Source of the DNA: Nicotiana tabacum
Lineage: Eukaryota > Streptophyta > Magnoliopsida > Solanales > Solanaceae
Assembly: GCF_000715075.1 (NCBI RefSeq)
Contig: NC_134087.1
Location: 186,031,276 to 186,095,275, forward strand
Direction of reading: 5' to 3'
Length of the DNA: 64,000 bases
Shown here: piece by piece, positions 10,049-22,025 of the stretch
Position numbering within the stretch: the first letter of the stretch is position 1
How the letters are laid out: each line of letters begins with the position of its first letter
Position numbers and translations under genes: made by a program
Notes under the pieces: generated by a model
The model's input: the letters and a program-made list of their open reading frames with translations, nothing else
Databases searched by the model: none
Told to the model about the DNA's origin: nothing

Positions 10049-11180
10049 ATGGCAGGGAAAGGAGATGCAAGGCAAAAAGCAATAGTAAGCATCACAACCA
10101 ACCTCCTGAACACCATCAACGAAGACAACAGGGAAGATAACGAAAACGAGACACCGAACACCACACCTAGGGGAGACGCTTCACCTCCCCCGCACGAAAG
10201 CATAACTGCTTTGCGCGAGAAGGAATCCTCCACTTCTACAACAGGAAAGGCACCACCGATGGTAAGAAGACTGCTGGAAGAATGGCTAGCAAGTACTCTG
10301 GACACCATACTTGATAAACCCGCCTAAATGATAACAAGAATGTTGTAGATGCAAATGTCACGATAAACGTTGATGAGCAAGATGCCCCCCGTACAGGTAA
10401 CACTCATGTCACTAATGACGCAGGTAATGATACGCTTGCAGCCGTTTCAAAGAAAATGAAGGAGATAGAAAATGAGAATAAGGCACTCCGTGACCAAATG
10501 AAGGAACACCAAGAGAGGGTTGACAAAATACCAGGCGCCCCAAAGTTGTTGCCAAAACGCGACATTGGTCGATTCATTGAGCAACCATACAGTGAAGAAG
10601 CTACCCCCTACACCATTCCAAAGACCATTCAAAATGCCGCCCTACTTAAAAATATATGATGGTACTACCGATCCAGAAGATCATATCATCCACTACGTCA
10701 TAGTAAAAGGTAACGATCTTTCAAAAGAGCAGGTACCATCGGTGCTATTGAAAACGTTCGGCGAAACCCTAACAGGGGGAGCCTTGACATGGTACTCTCA
10801 ACTACCGGCACACTCGATAGCAACGTTCGAGGAAATGGCAGACAAATTTGTCACCGCCCACGCAGGAGCCAAAAAAGAAGAAGTTAGGGTAAGCAATATA
10901 TTTACCGTAAGACAGATGCACGCCGAGGGACTCAGGGACTTCTTACCTCGATTCAACAAGGAGAGAATAGCTCGTCGAATATGTCAGAGGGAATGGCAAT
11001 AGCAGCCTTCCAGAACGGACTAAACAGGAACGGGTCGAGGGCGACCAAAAAATTGCTAAACAGGCTCATGAAATACCCTCCAACTACTTGGGAAGAAATT
11101 CATAATGCCTACTGCGCCGAGGTATGAGCCGACGAGGACGAACTCAATGGTCTGACCCAATGGTTGACGTCATTTTAAAT
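10049..11180 (+). pseudogene. gag: TE1 gag
   Basis: Capsid gene, broken. The first part (10049-10327) encodes a polar N-terminus starting MAGKGDARQK and ends at a stop. A second segment (10456 on) resumes with a charged helix. After a frameshift near 10620, a retrotransposon gag domain follows (10625-11002) with the typical MPPYLKIYDGTTDPEDH entry and LTGGALTWYSQLP motif. Downstream, a further out-of-frame stretch (to about 11180) still encodes recognisable gag C-terminal sequence. No zinc knuckle was found. In an intact element the product would form the cytoplasmic virus-like particle. Confidence 0.8.
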
Positions 11181-11542
11181 TTAAGCAAGGAAATATTGTC
11201 GCGATGACGGTTGAAGAGATCAGTCGGGGCTCCGTCTCGGCCAAGAAAGGCATCAGCCTTACGTATGGACGTCTGCCTTGCCTCTACCGCGGCACACGAA
11301 TGCTCCTCCTAGACATACATCACCATATCAACTTGAGAAAGGTATGCCTCCACTCCCATCTTTACAATTTTTGTGTTTCTCCTTCAAAAATAGTGTATGC
11401 ACTAGATAAACTCGGTACAAAGGTGCAATGGCTGCAAAAGATGAGGTCAAACCCCAACACTCGAAAGTCAGACGCTTTCTGTCAATTTCACTAAGAAACG
11501 GGTCACAAAACCGAAGATTTCATAGGGATGTGAAAAGAGGTA

Positions 11543-12175
11543 GTGCGAATGCTAAGCCAGGGATACCTGGAAGAGCTGTTGAGCGATCAAGGACGGGATA
11601 ACTTTGCTCGCGGACGCGAGCAGTCCCAGGGACTTCCAAAATCGCCTTCTCCCGCTCGCATTATACAGATGATCATTAGAGAGGGCGATGGCATAGAAAT
11701 CAATCATGTCAAGTTCACCACCACACATAAACACAAACGATCATTCACCCATGAACGCTATGATGACCTCGAAGACAGTATCATCTTCGATAAGTTAGAT
11801 GTCGATGGTTTGTCTTTCCCTCACTATGATGCTCTTGTTATCACTTTACATATTGCAGATACTGGTGTAAAAAGAATAATGGTAGATGGCAGGAGCGGCA
11901 CATGTATTATCCATCCTCGAGTCCTCGTACATATGAGACTCGAAGGCAAAATAATATTGTGTTGCATAACGCTAACAGGTTTTAATAATGCAGTCAAACG
12001 AACTTCTGGAGAGATAATGCTACCCGTCCTAGTTGGAGGAGTCACCCTGGAAACGACGTTTCATGTCATAAACCCAGAAACATCCTACAACGCCATCATA
12101 GGGTGCCCTTGGATACATGCCATGCGAGCGGTCCCTTCCAGTCTATATCAAGTGATCAAGTTTCCTACCCAATGA
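11543..12175 (+). pseudogene. TE1 aspartic protease region
   Basis: Open for 210 codons. The C-terminal two thirds match the retropepsin-like domain of Tat elements: an IMVDGRSGTC motif holding the catalytic Asp, a hydrophobic LTGFNN strand, and NAIIGCPWIH near the end. It would cut the Gag-Pol polyprotein. The active-site neighbourhood is altered relative to the usual D-G-S/G-S pattern, and upstream and downstream frames are broken, so activity is doubtful. Confidence 0.75.
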
Positions 12176-12559
12176 AGAGTATTCAGCATTCAAGGCGAGC
12201 AATGCACCGCACAAGAATGTTATCACATCGCCCAAGATTGCGTCCACACCCAACAACTCAAAAGGGAAAATACGGAAGCCTAGCAATTAGCTATGTCAGG
12301 AGCCAAACTTGACGTACGGACATACGTTATCAAGGACCCCGACATCGTGGAAGCATCCGAGTCAACGATAGAAATTCTTGATCCCGTCCTACTAGACATC
12401 AATGACAGCACAAAAAGGCTTATATCGGGCACAACCTCTTAGAACCAGGTAAGTTTAATAAATTCTTGACTAACCATACCAATTTATTTGCCTTCTCCCA
12501 TGCAGATATGCTAGGTATCCCAAAGGATATCGCCAAACACAAACTAAATGTCGACCCCC

Positions 12560-13262
12560 ATACCTGCCAGTACGGCAAATAAGAAGGAAGTTCAATGCCA
12601 CGATCAACGAAGCCATCAGCGAAGAAATCGATAAGCTACTTGCAAATGGCTCCGTTCGAGAGTCAAAATACCCTCAGTGGGTCGCCAATGTGGTCATGGT
12701 GAAAAAGAAAAACGGGAAGTGGCAGATATGTGTAGATTTCACGGACCTAAACAAGGTATGCCCAAAAGATTCCTTTCCACTACCACATATCGACTAGCTC
12801 ATCAACGCAATAGCAGGACACGAGTTGCTAAGCTTCTTGGATGCCTACTCGGGTTATAACCAGATCCTCATGGAAGAAGAAGACCAGGAGAAAATAGCTT
12901 TCATCACTCACCAAAGAACGCACTACTATAAGGTCATATCGTTCTGACTAAAGAATGCGGGGGAGATGTATCAGAGATTGGTCACCAAGATGTTCAAAAA
13001 CCAACTCGATAAAGAAATGGAAGTCTATATCGATGACATGCTAGTTAAGTCGAAAAGGAAAGAAGATCATATCGATCATCTAAAGGAAGCCTTAGACATA
13101 TTAAGAAGGTACGACATGAAACTGAACCCCGAAAAATATGCCTTCGGCGTAACCTCGGGTAAGTTCCTCAGTTTCCTAGTACGACAAAGAGGCATCGAGG
13201 TCAACCCAGAACAGATTAAGGTCATTGAAGGAATACCCGAAACATTGGCCAGCAAAAAATAG
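12560..13262 (+). pseudogene. TE1 reverse transcriptase
   Basis: The RT domain is recognisable by VMVKKKNGKWQICVDFTDLN (fingers), SFLDAYSGYNQI carrying the first catalytic Asp, and YIDDM (second and third Asp, near 13030). At least three in-frame stops interrupt it: TAG at 12795-12797 after PHID, TGA near 12946 in the place of the Gly of the family F-G-L-K-N motif, and TAG at 13260-13262. The domain itself is otherwise colinear, so damage is by point mutation. In an intact element it copies the RNA from the tRNA primer. Confidence 0.88.
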
Positions 13263-13880
13263 TTACAAAAATTGACAGGACAGATAACCGCCTTGTCGAG
13301 GTTCATCTTACGATCATCGGATAAATGCTATAAATTCTCTGATGCATTAAGGAAGGACAATGGACTTTAGTGGAATTCATAATGTGTCGACGCCCTAAGG
13401 AAACTGAAAGCATACTTTTCTTCACCATCCTTACTCGCCAAAGCAGATCCAGGAAAATGCCTCCTAGTCTACCTAGCTATATCCGAAGTTGCGGTAAGTG
13501 CAGTTCTAGTTCGAGAAAACAAAGGTACGCATTCTCCAATTTATTATATCAGCAAAACCTTAATTGACGCCGAAATAAGGTACCCCCACCTTGAAAAACT
13601 GGCTCTAGCATTAGTCATAGCTTCACGAAAGCTTAGACCATATTTTTAGTGCCACCCCATAAAGGTGGTGATAACCTTTCCTTTCAACTCTCAAGAGGAT
13701 CCTGCACAAACCCGAATTATCGGGTAGGTTGGCCAAATGGGACATAGAATTGAGTGAGCACGATATAACATATCAATCACGAACTGCAATAAAGTCGCAA
13801 GTGTTCGCCGATTTCATCGTCGACTTCAGTGCAGAGACACTACCCGATGTCGAGCAAGAAGGGCTTCGCACTTTACCTGA
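13263..13880 (+). pseudogene. TE1 first RNase H (Ty3 type), decayed
   Basis: Conceptual translation in shifting frames recovers connection and RNase H remnants, ending with a clear segment at about 13715-13880 (GRLAKWDIELSEHDITYQSR and QVFADFIVDF). Many stops and frameshifts occur. This is the most damaged part of TE1 pol. Confidence 0.65.
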
Positions 13881-13889
13881 ATGACCCGA

Positions 13890-14330
13890 CCTCTGGGTCC
13901 TCTACACTGACGACGCATCTAACATGTCAGGATTGGGACTGGAACTCACACTCGAAGTCCCAACAGGCAAAGTAATTCGCCTATCTATACGATGCCCTGA
14001 AATGACTAATAATAAGGCCGAGTATGAGGCTGTAATTGCAGGACTGAAATTGGCCCTCAAGTATGGTGCTCGGCGAGTCATCCTCCGCTGCGACTCCCAA
14101 CTTGTTGTAAAACAAGTTACTGGGACTTTCCATGTTAAGGAGCAGTGGTTGCAGAAATACCAGACCGAAATCAACAAGATGCTGCCAGAATTTGACAAAT
14201 GTCAACTCGACCAAATACCTCGAGCACAAAACATCGAAGCAGACGATCTCGCCAAGCTGGCAGCAACAACTAAAAACATCACCAAGGAGAATGTGGTCAT
14301 CCTCCTCCACTCATCAATAGACCAAGTCGA
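13890..14330 (+). pseudogene. TE1 second (archaeal-like) RNase H
   Basis: The hallmark of the Tat lineage is a second RNase H beside the ordinary one. All four metal-binding acids can be picked out: D in YTDDAS, E in NKAEYEA, D in RCDSQL and D in EADDLAKL. A stretch of about nine residues after the first Asp is shorter than in relatives, a probable small deletion near 13920. The reading frame 13924-14463 is open through the rest. Confidence 0.8.
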
Positions 14331-14489
14331 GGTACATTCTATAAATTTAACTTGGGACTGGCGTAATCGCATCATATCATATCTACAGGAGGGAACAATC
14401 CCACAAAAAAGAAGCCAAAAAGATCCGAATACAAGCAGCCAGATACAGCCTCATAAACCATGACCTTTACAAAAGGATGTTCGGCAGCC

Positions 14490-15570
14490 CTTTAGCCAAA
14501 TGCCTTGGACCAAAAAGGTACATGAAGTCCACTGCGGTGCCGATACAGGCAACCGAGCCCTCGTCAGGTGTCTTATTTGTGCAGGATACTACTGGCCCAC
14601 TATAAAAAAGAGGCCGCAGAGTACGTCAAGAAATGTGAGATATGCCAAAAATATGCCTTTATGAAACACCAGGCGGGGGAACTCCTGCATTCCATCACTT
14701 CTCCATGGCCGTTTATAAAATGGGGGATGGATATCGTCGGACCCCTCCAAGTAGGGCGAGGTAAGATACGCTTCCTTTTAGTTTTAATTGACTATTTTTT
14801 CAAATGGGTGGAAGCAGGTGCGTTCGCTCAAATACATGAACAAGAAGTCATCGCGTTCTTCTAGAAAAACATCATATGCCACTTCGGCATCCCCAAAGAA
14901 ATAAGTTGCGACAACATACCCTAGTTCATCGAGAAAAAAACGATTGAGTTCTTCGAAAAATGGAACATCAAGCGGATACTCTTCACGCCATATCACCCTG
15001 CCAGAAACGGCTAAGAGGAATCCTCCAATAAAACAGTATTGAACATATTAATGAAAAAGCTCGAAGACGCCAAAGGGCCATGGCCGGAACTGCTGCTAGA
15101 GGTGTTATGGGCCTACCGAACGATGCCGAAAACCAGCACGGGTGAGACGCCATATTCACTAGTCTACGGCATTGACGCAGTCATACCTGTTGTGGTCGGG
15201 GAACCTAGCCTGAGATACTCCAATGAGAGTGGACCAAGCAACGATGAAAGCATATAACAAGACCAAGATGAGGTCGAAAAGCGAAGGGATATGGCACACA
15301 TAAGGATGGCGGCCCAAAAACAACAAGTAGAAAGGTACTATAACAAGAAGGCCAAAGTACGACCACTCAGAGTCGGGGACTATGTGCTAAAAGCCAACAC
15401 ACAAGCGGTGAAAGACCCGAATAAAGGGAAATTGGGAACAAACTGGGACGGTCCATATAAAATCACAGCAGTTGTAAGCAAATGAGCATTCTAATTAGAA
15501 ATAATGGAAGGAAAACTACTACAAAATAACTGGAATGTCGCCCACCTCAAGTACTTCCACTTCTGAAAAG
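14490..15570 (+). pseudogene. TE1 integrase
   Basis: The zinc-binding region is partly kept (CEICQ at about 14635), but its second His region is altered. The catalytic core shows D in VLIDYF, D in SCDNIP and E in EESSNKT, so the DDE triad is traceable. The C-terminal part has LWAYRTMPKTSTGETPYSLV and GPYKITAV and ends near HLKYFHF (about 15563). Stops include TAG at 14862-14864, TAG near 14921 and TAA at about 15013. In an intact element it inserts the cDNA, producing the 5-bp duplication. Confidence 0.85.
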
Positions 15571-15929
15571 AGACGCCGCCCAAGTCGTACTCTTTTTCCC
15601 TCGCCTGAGTTTTATCCCAATCGGGTTTTCTCGGGAAGGTTTTTAATAAGGCAACAAAGGGGACGTCTCAAGGTTCGAAGCATTGTTTATTATGCTGCCT
15701 ACTGATTATATCTCCAGTCCAAGTAATGAAGGGACTAGATATAAAGAATCTCTATTATATGTACGAAATCAACATGTATCGCCATTGTACGAGTGAAGTC
15801 GACATGTATCTCCGACATATGAATAAAATCATTCCATTATGTACACGAAAGCAACACGCGTCTCCAATGTATGAATAAAACTGGCATATACGACACTCTA
15901 GCAAATAAAATAGAATGCCACCCTCATGA

Positions 15930-17030
15930 CGGGATACTTCTTAGACACCAGCACGAAAGTAACATTTCAATGGCTAAGGCCATCGTCAAAGAAAAGAGTT
16001 CGACTTCATTCAAACCACGATGTGATACTACTTTGACACCAGCTCGAAAGTAACATCCTAATAGCTAAGGCCATCGTCGAAGAAAAGAGTTCGACTTCAT
16101 TAGAACCACGACATGATACTACTTCGACACCAACTCGAAAATAACATCCCAATGGCTAAGACCATCGTCGAAGAAAAAAGTTCGACTTCATTTGAACCAC
16201 GACGAGATACTGCTTCGACACTAGCTCGAAAGTAATATCCCAATGGCTAAGGCCATCGTCAAAGAAAAGAGTTCGACTTCATTCGAACCACGACAGGATA
16301 CTACTTTAACACCAGCTCGAAAGTAACATCCTAATGGCTAAGGCCATCGTCGAAGAAAAGCATTCGACTTCATTCGAACCACGACGAGATACTACTTCAA
16401 CACTAGCTCGAAAGTAACATCCCAATGGCTACGACCATCATCGAAGAAAAGAGATCGACTTCATTCAAACCACGACATGATACTATTTCGACACCAGCTT
16501 GAAAGTAACATCCCAATGGCTAAGTCCATTACCGAAGAAAAGAGTTCGACTTCATTCGAACCACGACGGGATACTACTTTGACACCAGCTCGAAAGTAAT
16601 ATCCCAATGGCTAAGGCTATCATCGAAGAAAAGAGTTCGACTTCATTCGAACCACAACGGGATAGTACTTCGACACATCTCAAAAGTAACATCCCAATGG
16701 CTAAGGCTATCGTCAAAGAAAAGGGTTCGACTTTATTCGAACCACGACGGGATACTACTTCAACACCAGCTTGAAAGTAACATCCCAATGGCCAAGGCCA
16801 TCGTCAAAGAAAAGAGTTCGACTTCATTCAAACCACGATGGGATACTACTTCGACCCCAGCTCGAAGGTAACATCCCTATGGCTAAGGCCATTGTCAAAG
16901 AAAAGAGCGACTTCACTCAAACCACGACGGGATACTACTTCGGCACCAGCTCGAAAGTAATATCCCTACGGCCAAGGCTATTGCTAACGAAAAGAGTTCA
17001 ACTAAACTCACAACACAACGGGCTCAACAT
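15930..17030. repeat. 91-bp tandem array between TE1 integrase and antisense ORF
   Basis: About twelve units of 91 bp (for example GAGTTCGACTT at 15996 and 16087, equivalents at 16178 and 16269). Each contains CTAAGGCCATCGTC, AAGAAAAGAGTTCGACTTC, ACCACGACGGGATACTAC and CAGCTCGAAAGTAACATC. Copies differ by scattered substitutions. Tat elements are known to hold variable tandem repeats in this 3' region. Confidence 0.9.
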
Positions 17031-17225
17031 TTCAAAAAAGATTCGGAGTAACATGACTACGGCAAAAGTCATCATAAAACAAACTGGATAAAGGGAACAA
17101 CAACTCAGAGATACACGACCAAAACAATTTTCATTACAGCAAATATATTACAAATATTTGTTTTTACAAAGGGCTTAGAGATGCCCTTGCAAAAATGGCA
17201 AAGCAAAAGTAAATACAACCGAAAA

Positions 17226-19836
17226 CTAAACCACATCATTCTCTGTGGCATACACCTCCTCATACCAAGTATCGGAGGCAAGTTTGTTCACATCACCAGA
17301 ACTAATATCATCACCGCTAGGTGTGATGAGGTCATACCCGTATGCCTCACGAGTTGCACGGGCCTTGGCATGCACTTCCTAAAGCTCCATATTGGATGCC
17401 CTCCCATCAGTATAAAGAGCCTTGTACACATCGAGTCGGGCTTCTGCATGAACCCACATCTCATACAAATGGCGAGGCACAGTAGGATCAACCGAAGCAT
17501 GGGATGTAGAGGGTTGTAACTGACGTCACACGTCCTCCATTTTCAAAGAAGACACCTGCTCATTTAATGCGGACAATTCCACCTCCAAACATTGAATATG
17601 CCCCTCAAGTCTCGCAACCTTAAGAGCAGATGCCTCCGACTCCTTGGACTGCTCCAATCTACAAACCCGGAGGGCGTCTTCAAAAGCCGCTGCCTCAAAG
17701 ACGGCAGTTGCCCTATCCCTTTTGACATGGGACAATCTATCAACAGTTGCACCCAATTCTCTTAAGGTCAACGACCTCCGCTGCCTTCGTGTTCAGTTCG
17801 GTTAAATTTGCCACCTTTGCTTTGAGGTCAACAATTTCAGCCACCACTCCCTTATTTAGCTCAAGCTCATGTTCCTTGACATTAAGGGCCTCCTCAAGCT
17901 CTCTACAACGGGAAACGACCTTCATAAGGTCCCCGTCTCGCTCTTTCAATTCCTTGACCTTACGCGTCAATTGATCCTCCCTCTGCTTAAGCCCATCATG
18001 GAATAGCTGAAATTCACGATCCTGAGTGAAAATGTTGGCTATCGCACGATGCTTGGTGCAGTATTCTTGATATTTAGAGGACATCTTCCCATAGATGGTC
18101 GTCCTCCTCCTTTCTTGACGCTCACACTCGATCTCCACAATGAGGGTCTAATATGAAAAACCAATTTAAAATAAAGAGATGGGCCAAGAATAGTAAAATA
18201 GATCCAACAATGAAAAGAAAAGAGAGGCACTTACCCGAAGAGCCATGCTGGAAATGCTCTGTGACAACTCTGCATCACTCATCGCTCTAAGTGCCTCGCT
18301 CTCAAGAGCAGCACATAAAGGGGAAAAAATGGACGCCACCTGATCACAGTTTGACAGTAAGTCGTAGTTCCCAGGGATGACTATGTGTAGATTAGAATGT
18401 GATGCTCCCAAAACTCGCGAACATCTCCTGGGTCGACGTCTGAACCCGAGCCATCCCCCTCGGCCCATAAGCCCCCTTCGACAATAGATGATGCGCCACC
18501 CGTAGTGGATCGCACGGATCCCCCTCCTTGGTAAACCCCTTCTGTTTGGGGAGACCTCTCCACCAAGATGGTATCGGTCATAGACGCGGGCACCTGTTCT
18601 ATCTCCGACGCACCCATCCCACTCTTACCAGTATCAACGGCCACACCTTTCCCCGAGCTCTACCCTTTTTTTTTCTCAATGAAGATTCATCCCCATTAGA
18701 GGACTCATCCATGAGGTGATAGACCGGTAAAGAGGAAATCTCTCCCCTCACAACCATATCCCAAGAGGAGTTTCTCACCTGTATCGGCTGAGCACGACCC
18801 TCTCGGATGGACTTCTCCAAAGTAAATTGCATTCCCGCAGAGGTGACAGCCTAGCAAAATGCAGGGACTGGGGCCCTCCACCTAGAAGCTCCATGACTTG
18901 TCATCACAAAGAGTCATATCAGTAGACAATGGCAAACAACCGAGAGCGGTACAGAGGAAGACACTTACCGGATGAGACCTTTGGCCCAAAACGTTTTACC
19001 AAAGCGGGCCAGTCTCGAGTCTCCACTGCATAAAGTATCAAACGGGCTACCCAGTCCCTTATACCGGCGATAGGACGGGGTAGATGCCCCATAGCTTCAA
19101 AAGAGAGCCGCAAATAAAAACTAAGTTGGATAGAAAAAGAGAGAGAGTAAACAAGTTACGACACCTATGATTCTCATTCCACCGCTCCGGGAATCTAGCA
19201 GGGCCCGACACAATGTGTTCGATTCTGACAAAGAAATACTTATGCCAAAATTTGCTGCTCGCCCGGTCGTCAGTTCCGACCACCAGCCCTTTGGCCTCAC
19301 GGTGCCTCAGATGCACTATAGTACCCCTGTGAAAACTAGGAGAAAACAATGTAGGAGGTGGTGAATGGTAACTTCACACCACACTAACTCCGCGTATTTT
19401 ATCAACACCAAAAGTATTTTGTATGTGTACGGAGAAAGCTGCACCGGGAAAACCTGATAAAATTCTTCTGCTAATGGGAGAAGAGGGAAGGAATGACCAA
19501 TCACAAAGGGGTATTCATAAAAAGCACAATACCGCGGTCTATGGACCTCCACGAAGTCCCTTCTCACCGAAACCATCTCGACATAAAGGGGAATGTTGTA
19601 TTTAGTACGGAGGCATCTATATGGGCCTGCTCAGTTTCAAATACTACCGAAGCGGGAGTAGGAGCATGTTCTTTAAGAAAGTCACTTCGAGACATGGGGT
19701 GTCTCGGCAGTAACTCATCTATGGTGGGAAAACTATCCCCTTCCTCCACCGTCATATCCTCACCACCGAAAGGGAGCGCCATGGATAATGAGGTGGCATC
19801 AGAAATTCCCTCACAAGATCGATACGTTCTAGGCAT
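17226..19836 (-). pseudogene. TE1 antisense ORF (aORF), intron-containing
   Basis: Coding sequence on the strand opposite to gag-pol. It starts at MPRTYRSCEG (ATG at 19836) and runs to TAG at 17226-17228, with frame changes. The N-terminal globular part has FPLLPLAEEF, SPYTYKILL and HLRHREAKGLVV. The middle contains MGHLPRPIAGIRDWV and MQFTLEKSIREG. The C-terminal third is a long coiled coil (about 18138-17526). Candidate introns keep the frame: 18968 to 18889 (GTAAGT, 80 bp) and 18234 to 18148 (GTAAGT to TTAG, 87 bp). It is the counterpart of the plus-strand aORF of TE2. Function is unknown; related Tat antisense ORFs have no proven role. Confidence 0.75.
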
Positions 19837-19993
19837 ATCTATGGTGGGAGATGTGTTGATAAAACAGAAAAACTCAAGAACGGCAAACGAAAGAGAGAAA
19901 GCAAAGAAATCGCTAGAGCAAAAGATGAAGGTATGAGAAGGAATAACCAAAGAAGAAATGGCCAAGAGTTTTTGAAAAAACAAACCCTCAACC

Positions 19994-20115
19994 TATTTAT
20001 AGGATTGGATAGCGCCATAATCAAAGCGGAAGGATGCTAATGACACCAAAATTGAAGCGACAAACCATCAGTCTCGGAAATGCGCGTAATGATGACGCAC
20101 GTAAAAGTGACGTCA
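19994..20115 (-). promoter_or_regulatory. Promoter of the TE1 antisense ORF
   Basis: On the minus strand, two TGACG-type sites (a palindromic TGACGTCA at 20108-20115 and a TGACG on the plus strand at 20093) precede an ATCCAAT word at about 20004-20010 and a TATAAATA box at 19994-20001, about 160 bp before the ORF start. This is a plausible plant core promoter with bZIP sites, separate from the LTR. No expression evidence is available. Confidence 0.5.
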
Positions 20116-20261
20116 TTTCCCAATAAGACACACCACCCAGGATATCGTGAAGCATGATACCCTTCCGTTGTTGGCCAAACTATTACAATTCGTAAGCCAA
20201 ATTTCTCCGCAGGAATGGGTGATGTCCGCTTATCGAGGACGCACCGAGCCACAACCTCGAC

Positions 20262-20272
20262 AAGCGGAGAAA
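20262..20272 (+). promoter_or_regulatory. TE1 polypurine tract
   Basis: AAGCGGAGAAA immediately upstream of the 3' LTR, the expected plus-strand priming site. Confidence 0.6.
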
Positions 20273-20277
20273 CTAAC

Positions 20278-20817
20278 TGTGTAGGTCCAAATTTGGATGA
20301 CCACGACCACTAATGAGTACAACAAGGGACGAGGCCCTTACGACGCAACGTCCTTTGGTCATTGTAAAGAGTGACGACTGACAACAGTTAGTAAACGCAC
20401 AACATTTGTAGTAGTGTAGGCGTAGTAGGGGACAGTAGGAATATGCTTTTCGAATATTATTTATGTTATACTTTTTAGGGTTCAAGAGGGGATTGTCCCT
20501 TATAAATAGAGGGAGAAGACTTTGTAAAGGGGGATCAAAAAGTGAATACAGAAAATACGACTTTTGCTTATTACAGTTCTGGAATCCACACATCATTTTT
20601 TTATCTTGGCTAATAGTATCCATTGCAATATTTCTCTACATTCAAAGTTATCACATTTATGCTTAATCATTTGGTTTCGACATATTAAGAAGCATTATTC
20701 ACCTTGTTCTTCCCTTGCATCTTTTAATCTAGATTTTATTATGCTTGGCTGAGATTTACCTCTTCATCCTCATTAATTGATTTAATCAAAAAGGTTTCGA
20801 TATATTTTGGTCAAACA
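20278..20817 (+). repeat. TE1 3' LTR
   Basis: Starts TGTGTAGGTCC and ends GGTCAAACA. It differs from the 5' LTR by about 38 substitutions or indels, concentrated in the first 120 bp. It is followed by the ATGGT duplication at 20818-20822. Confidence 0.93.
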
Positions 20818-20822
20818 ATGGT

Positions 20823-20969
20823 GTAAGTGTACATAATGATAATGTACACTAAAAAACCCGGTGACACAACCCTTATTAACAAAGTTTAGAAATCTATTTT
20901 CTGACTCAAATCACTATTTTATCAAAATTGTAGATTTTTCTCTTAAAAATTAATTATAATGATAAGAAT
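20823..20969. other. 147-bp spacer between TE1 and TE2
   Basis: Short AT-rich piece that belongs to neither element. It contains the palindromic word GTGTACATAATGATAATGTACAC near 20826. No gene is seen. Confidence 0.6.
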
Positions 20970-21618
20970 TGTTTATACTCAAAATCAGATCACAATTGAA
21001 TTTGTAAATGGTTTAAGGATACACGGATTAATTTGAAACAAAGCTATAAATTGAATTAGATTGAACAAGGAAAGATAAAATGAATTCAAACCACACGAAT
21101 AGGACAGTTTCAGCCTAAGTGAAATTGTTCACCGTCGATCTGGGCTCGCTATAGTAAACAAAGATGAACAAGTGAACAAATCTAAATAACAGAGAAAATG
21201 ATAATAAATTGTCTTGGAACGCGTGTTACAATGTGTTTCATTAATCATCAGACCCTCTTTATTAGGGGAGTTTTACCTTCGGTACAAATCTATAAAAGGT
21301 AAATAATCTTCTGATTAACTAATATTTGGCTCCTTATCGATACGTGTCGAGATCTCCGTCGTGATATCCAGCCGATCACGGATATTTTGGCCTTCCGTTG
21401 GCTATATTTGATTGTCCGATAATGTTCTCCGAAGTCATTCGAGGTCAAGACCAATCCAGAACTCTCATCCCGATATTCTCGGGGGAAGGCGTCATGCCCT
21501 CAGATTCCGATTCAATAAGACTTTTGCCTCGATGTGGGCCCCTTGTCATCATGTCTCGAGCCTGGATTATCTTGTCGAAGGTCGGAGTACACCATGAGCT
21601 CGATTTTACCCATATACA
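20970..21618 (-). repeat. TE2 left LTR (3' LTR in element orientation)
   Basis: Plus-strand ends TGTTTATACTC and CCCATATACA, matching the right LTR. The minus-strand polypurine tract GGGAAGCGAGGGGACTA (21620-21638) abuts it. Confidence 0.9.
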
Positions 21619-21689
21619 GATAGTCCCCTCGCTTCCCAGAGAATAAGTTGACGAGAAACAACATGAGCTTTCTGATTCCTTCTTCGATA

Positions 21690-21814
21690 CGTCATATCAA
21701 AAATGAAAAAAAAATACAAAACGTCTTGTCAGTCACGTCATAATGGCATTAAATGCATGTCAATCGCTAGTTGGCTATCCCTGAATGTGAAACATCGCCG
21801 AGTTCCTATAAATA
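21690..21814 (+). promoter_or_regulatory. Promoter of the TE2 antisense ORF
   Basis: Two ACGTCA (TGACG reverse complement) words at 21689-21694 and 21735-21740 are followed by TATAAATA at 21807-21814. The ORF start is at 22026, implying a leader of about 185 nt. The layout mirrors the one in front of the TE1 antisense ORF. Confidence 0.5.
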
Positions 21815-22025
21815 CCGCCTCCTTTGTTCATCTTCACTTTGCACCAAACCTTTTACCTTCGAATCTTCAAGATTTTTGCACTCTTCTAGCATTTTACCTC
21901 CGTTACTCAGGGTCTGTTGCAAAAAATTTCACCCATCTTTTTCCCAAGCCAACAAGTCTAATTCTTAAACTTCCTTTCTTTCTTCATATTTTCCATATTT
22001 TCCTCCATTTTTACTTTCTAAAGGA

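Larger units (their letters stand above)
9410..20817 (+). mobile_element. TE1: Tat-lineage Ty3/gypsy retrotransposon, 11.4 kb
   Basis: Full-length element bounded by direct LTRs (9410-9948 and 20278-20817) and a perfect 5-bp duplication. Order on the plus strand: LTR, primer site, gag, protease, RT, RNase H, second RNase H, integrase, a 91-bp tandem array, then an antisense ORF on the minus strand, polypurine tract and LTR. The double RNase H and the antisense gene after integrase point to the Tat lineage, Retand-like branch (family knowledge). A hand alignment of the LTRs gives about 38 differences in 540 positions, near 7 percent. All genes carry stops or frameshifts, so it is not autonomous. 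Confidence 0.93.

Noticed and set aside
16552..16788. Minus-strand repeat protein
   Set aside because: Arises from the 91-bp array; the frame is lost within a few units.
17747..17974. Forward ORFs in 17.2-19.9 kb
   Set aside because: Shadows of the antisense ORF, which has the coiled-coil and globular motifs on the minus strand.
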